DNA of 64,000 nucleotides from Opimibacter sp041746735. GTDB lineage: Bacteria > Bacteroidota > Bacteroidia > Chitinophagales > Saprospiraceae. Positions 62,830-64,000 of this stretch are shown here, piece by piece. The notes under the pieces are model-generated. The model saw only the letters and a program-made list of their open reading frames with translations. It was not told the DNA's origin and ran no database searches. Numbering within the stretch: the stretch's first letter is position 1; the number at the start of each line of letters is the position of its first letter. Location: positions 1 to 64,000 of the forward strand of contig JBGTGP010000028.1 of assembly GCA_041746735.1 (NCBI GenBank), in the 5' to 3' direction. The position numbers and the translations under genes are program-made.

Positions 62830-63598
62830 GATGAATCCAGGCTTTTATTTTATCAATCGTACAATCCGCCAGACGAGCAGAACCTCTGGGCATCGGCTGG
62901 TATCCCGGTGCATGGGTGATGGCACCTGCCAGTCTTCCATTGAGGGCTACCGTCTGGACAGCAGCGTGCGAATTTAGTAAGATACCGCCAGATGGAGCGC
63001 CTCCGGAATGACAACCTATACAATGAGTCTGCAGCACCGGAGCTACAAATGCGGCGAACGATACAGCTGTCGTATCACAGATACCGGCCGTTTCATCACA
63101 TGTCAGATTCTTGGCACCCTGCTGGATCCATCTCTTGATAATGTCAATCTGGTCCGTGGTCAGGGGTTGGTTGGGCGGAGGTGGCATTCGTTTGTCCGGA
63201 TCATTCTCCCGAATGACTTCATAGAGATCTGATTTATTCAGATCATATGGACGCACCTCTCCGCTCTTCATAACGTTGGCATAAGAGTCCAGAATGATAT
63301 CTTTTTCCTGAGTGATCGCATCATGACATCCGCTTTTAGCGCAATTGGATCGCAAAATCGGTAATACATCCTTTTCAAAATACACCACATCAGGCAGACA
63401 GGGATCTCCCATCGGGTCTGGATCCAGCGTGTCTACCGGATTTTGAGTGGTGTCCATCGGATCCGGATCTATCGGATCCATCGGTTCGTGGACACAAGCC
63501 GGAAGAAAAATCATCCAGCCCATCAGTACCAACAGCGCAGGTAATGCCGCCTGATACAGCACCGAATGTCGCGTATGGTTTGGCCTTGATCCAGTCAT
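62810..63598 (-). CDS. Two-site c-type cytochrome lipoprotein
   Basis: A 262-residue lipoprotein with lipobox LPAC (Cys35) and an Asp/Pro-rich linker (about 40-66). Two planctomycete-type cytochrome c domains follow. The first has CAKSGCH (Cys86, Cys91, His92), a CX4CH variant that may or may not take heme, with RMPPPP as distal Met region. The second has a classical CIGCH (193-197) and MPRG. WIQQGA and WIHHGA close each domain. It is the first gene of the run cytochrome, cytochrome, OB-fold, YceI. No cytochrome oxidase or reductase subunit is adjacent, so the electron partner is unknown. Confidence 0.83.
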   Translation of the reverse strand: MTGSRPNHTRHSVLYQAALPALLVLMGWMIFLPACVHEPMDPIDPDPMDTTQNPVDTLDPDPMGDPCLPDVVYFEKDVLPILRSNCAKSGCHDAITQEKDIILDSYANVMKSGEVRPYDLNKSDLYEVIRENDPDKRMPPPPNQPLTTDQIDIIKRWIQQGAKNLTCDETAGICDTTAVSFAAFVAPVLQTHCIGCHSGGAPSGGILLNSHAAVQTVALNGRLAGAITHAPGYQPMPRGSARLADCTIDKIKAWIHHGALNN

Positions 63599-64000
63599 GA
63601 TGTGTGGTCATATAACGAGGGGTGTGTTAAATGTATTCCTTACAACTTGATTTTGTGGTCTGTACGACTCCGAAACGACGATCCATAGACCCCAGCCGGC
63701 CATTAACCAGGATGAATATGGATTGAAAATGATCGCAGGCGTAAACGTCCCATTATGGAAATTCGTCTGCATCAGCCTCCATGACCCTTATATCTGTGCT
63801 CCGGGGAATGCAGGGCATTGGAATATCGCTAAATGACAAGATTCCGCTGCCGCTGCACTCCGGAGTTACCACACCCTTGAATGCGAAGAGTATCAGTCCG
63901 CCGGGAACGACCTCTTTTCCTTGCGGCCTGTCCTCATGTGTTCAGGCCGTTTCAGCATAATAGATAGGTGGGCGATGGCGCTCTCGTGTGCCTCAGGTCT
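63599..64000. other. Gene-free end of the window
   Basis: No gene, promoter match or array is evident. CGGCCTG (63924-63930) and CAGGCCG (63943-63949) can pair in a 7-bp stem with a 12-nt loop but lack a T-run. The promoter of the cytochrome run must lie in the first part of this stretch, but I see no TAnnTTTG box. Confidence 0.4.

Noticed and set aside
63924..63949. Terminator near the right edge
   Set aside because: The 7-bp stem has a large loop and no T-run on either strand, and no gene ends nearby inside the window.
1..64000. tRNA, rRNA, integrase, insertion sequence or prophage
   Set aside because: No T-loop-like GGTTCRA stem, rRNA core, transposase or phage protein could be supported anywhere in the window.

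Overview
The window looks like a chromosomal segment of a Bacteroidota bacterium, most likely a Saprospiria-type lineage. The evidence is: type IX secretion (T9SS) C-terminal sorting domains of both type A and type B; a five-part hybrid two-component regulator (propeller, Y_Y_Y, histidine kinase, receiver, AraC HTH); a DUF5777 barrel next to YceI; and TAnnTTTG promoter boxes, the Bacteroidota -7 element. The taxonomic placement is inference. I see no rRNA, tRNA, CRISPR array, insertion sequence or integrase.

Layout. 1-676: gene-free, with degenerate repeats. 677-3362 (minus): a secreted PHB-depolymerase-like esterase and a KamA-type radical SAM enzyme. 3596-17329 (plus): a hybrid two-component system and a 3095-residue secreted LamG/FN3 protein. 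17395-25450: MBL hydrolase, small lipoprotein, secreted M20 amidohydrolase, a large TolB-like/barrel outer-membrane protein and prfA, separated by repeat-rich spacers. 25595-27840: an SRA-HNH nuclease, then a SPOR protein overlapping an SRAP (HMCES/YedK) DNA-repair protein. 28177-32678: dapD, deoC, a SPOR protein, rodA and pdxA, a housekeeping run joining lysine/peptidoglycan precursor supply, cell-wall elongation and vitamin B6. 32777-35158: glucosaminidase, DinB/MDMPI-type protein, LOG-family nucleotide hydrolase. 35147-42910 (minus): a five-gene metal-efflux cassette (His-rich protein, TolC, two-part adaptor, heavy-metal-binding lipoprotein, HME-RND pump). 43287-51630: PKD/T9SS protein, AstE/AspA-like enzyme, secreted zinc metalloprotease, FMN reductase, Nudix hydrolase, M1 peptidase. 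51699-54135: glycosyltransferase, epimerase and methyltransferase, probably for surface glycans. 54234-59712 (minus): T9SS type B protein, Xaa-Pro aminopeptidase, GT39 membrane glycosyltransferase. 59759-63598 (minus): a hypothetical protein, DUF5777 barrel, YceI, OB-fold protein and two c-type cytochrome lipoproteins. 63599-64000: nothing recognised.

How it fits together. Many products are exported: T9SS cargo, lipoproteins, outer-membrane barrels, secreted peptidases. The most distinctive items are the metal-efflux cassette with a double-signal adaptor, the cytochrome/YceI/OB-fold/DUF5777 cluster, the degenerate-peptidase/TolB-propeller/barrel protein, and the giant LamG protein beside its possible regulator. 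Two genome-level patterns also stand out. Several genes have a perfect TAnnTTTG box only 3-7 nt before the start codon, suggesting leaderless mRNAs. The gene-free spacers carry 7-bp tandem arrays, hairpin-bearing tandem duplications and a dispersed ~45-bp repeat present at both ends of the window.
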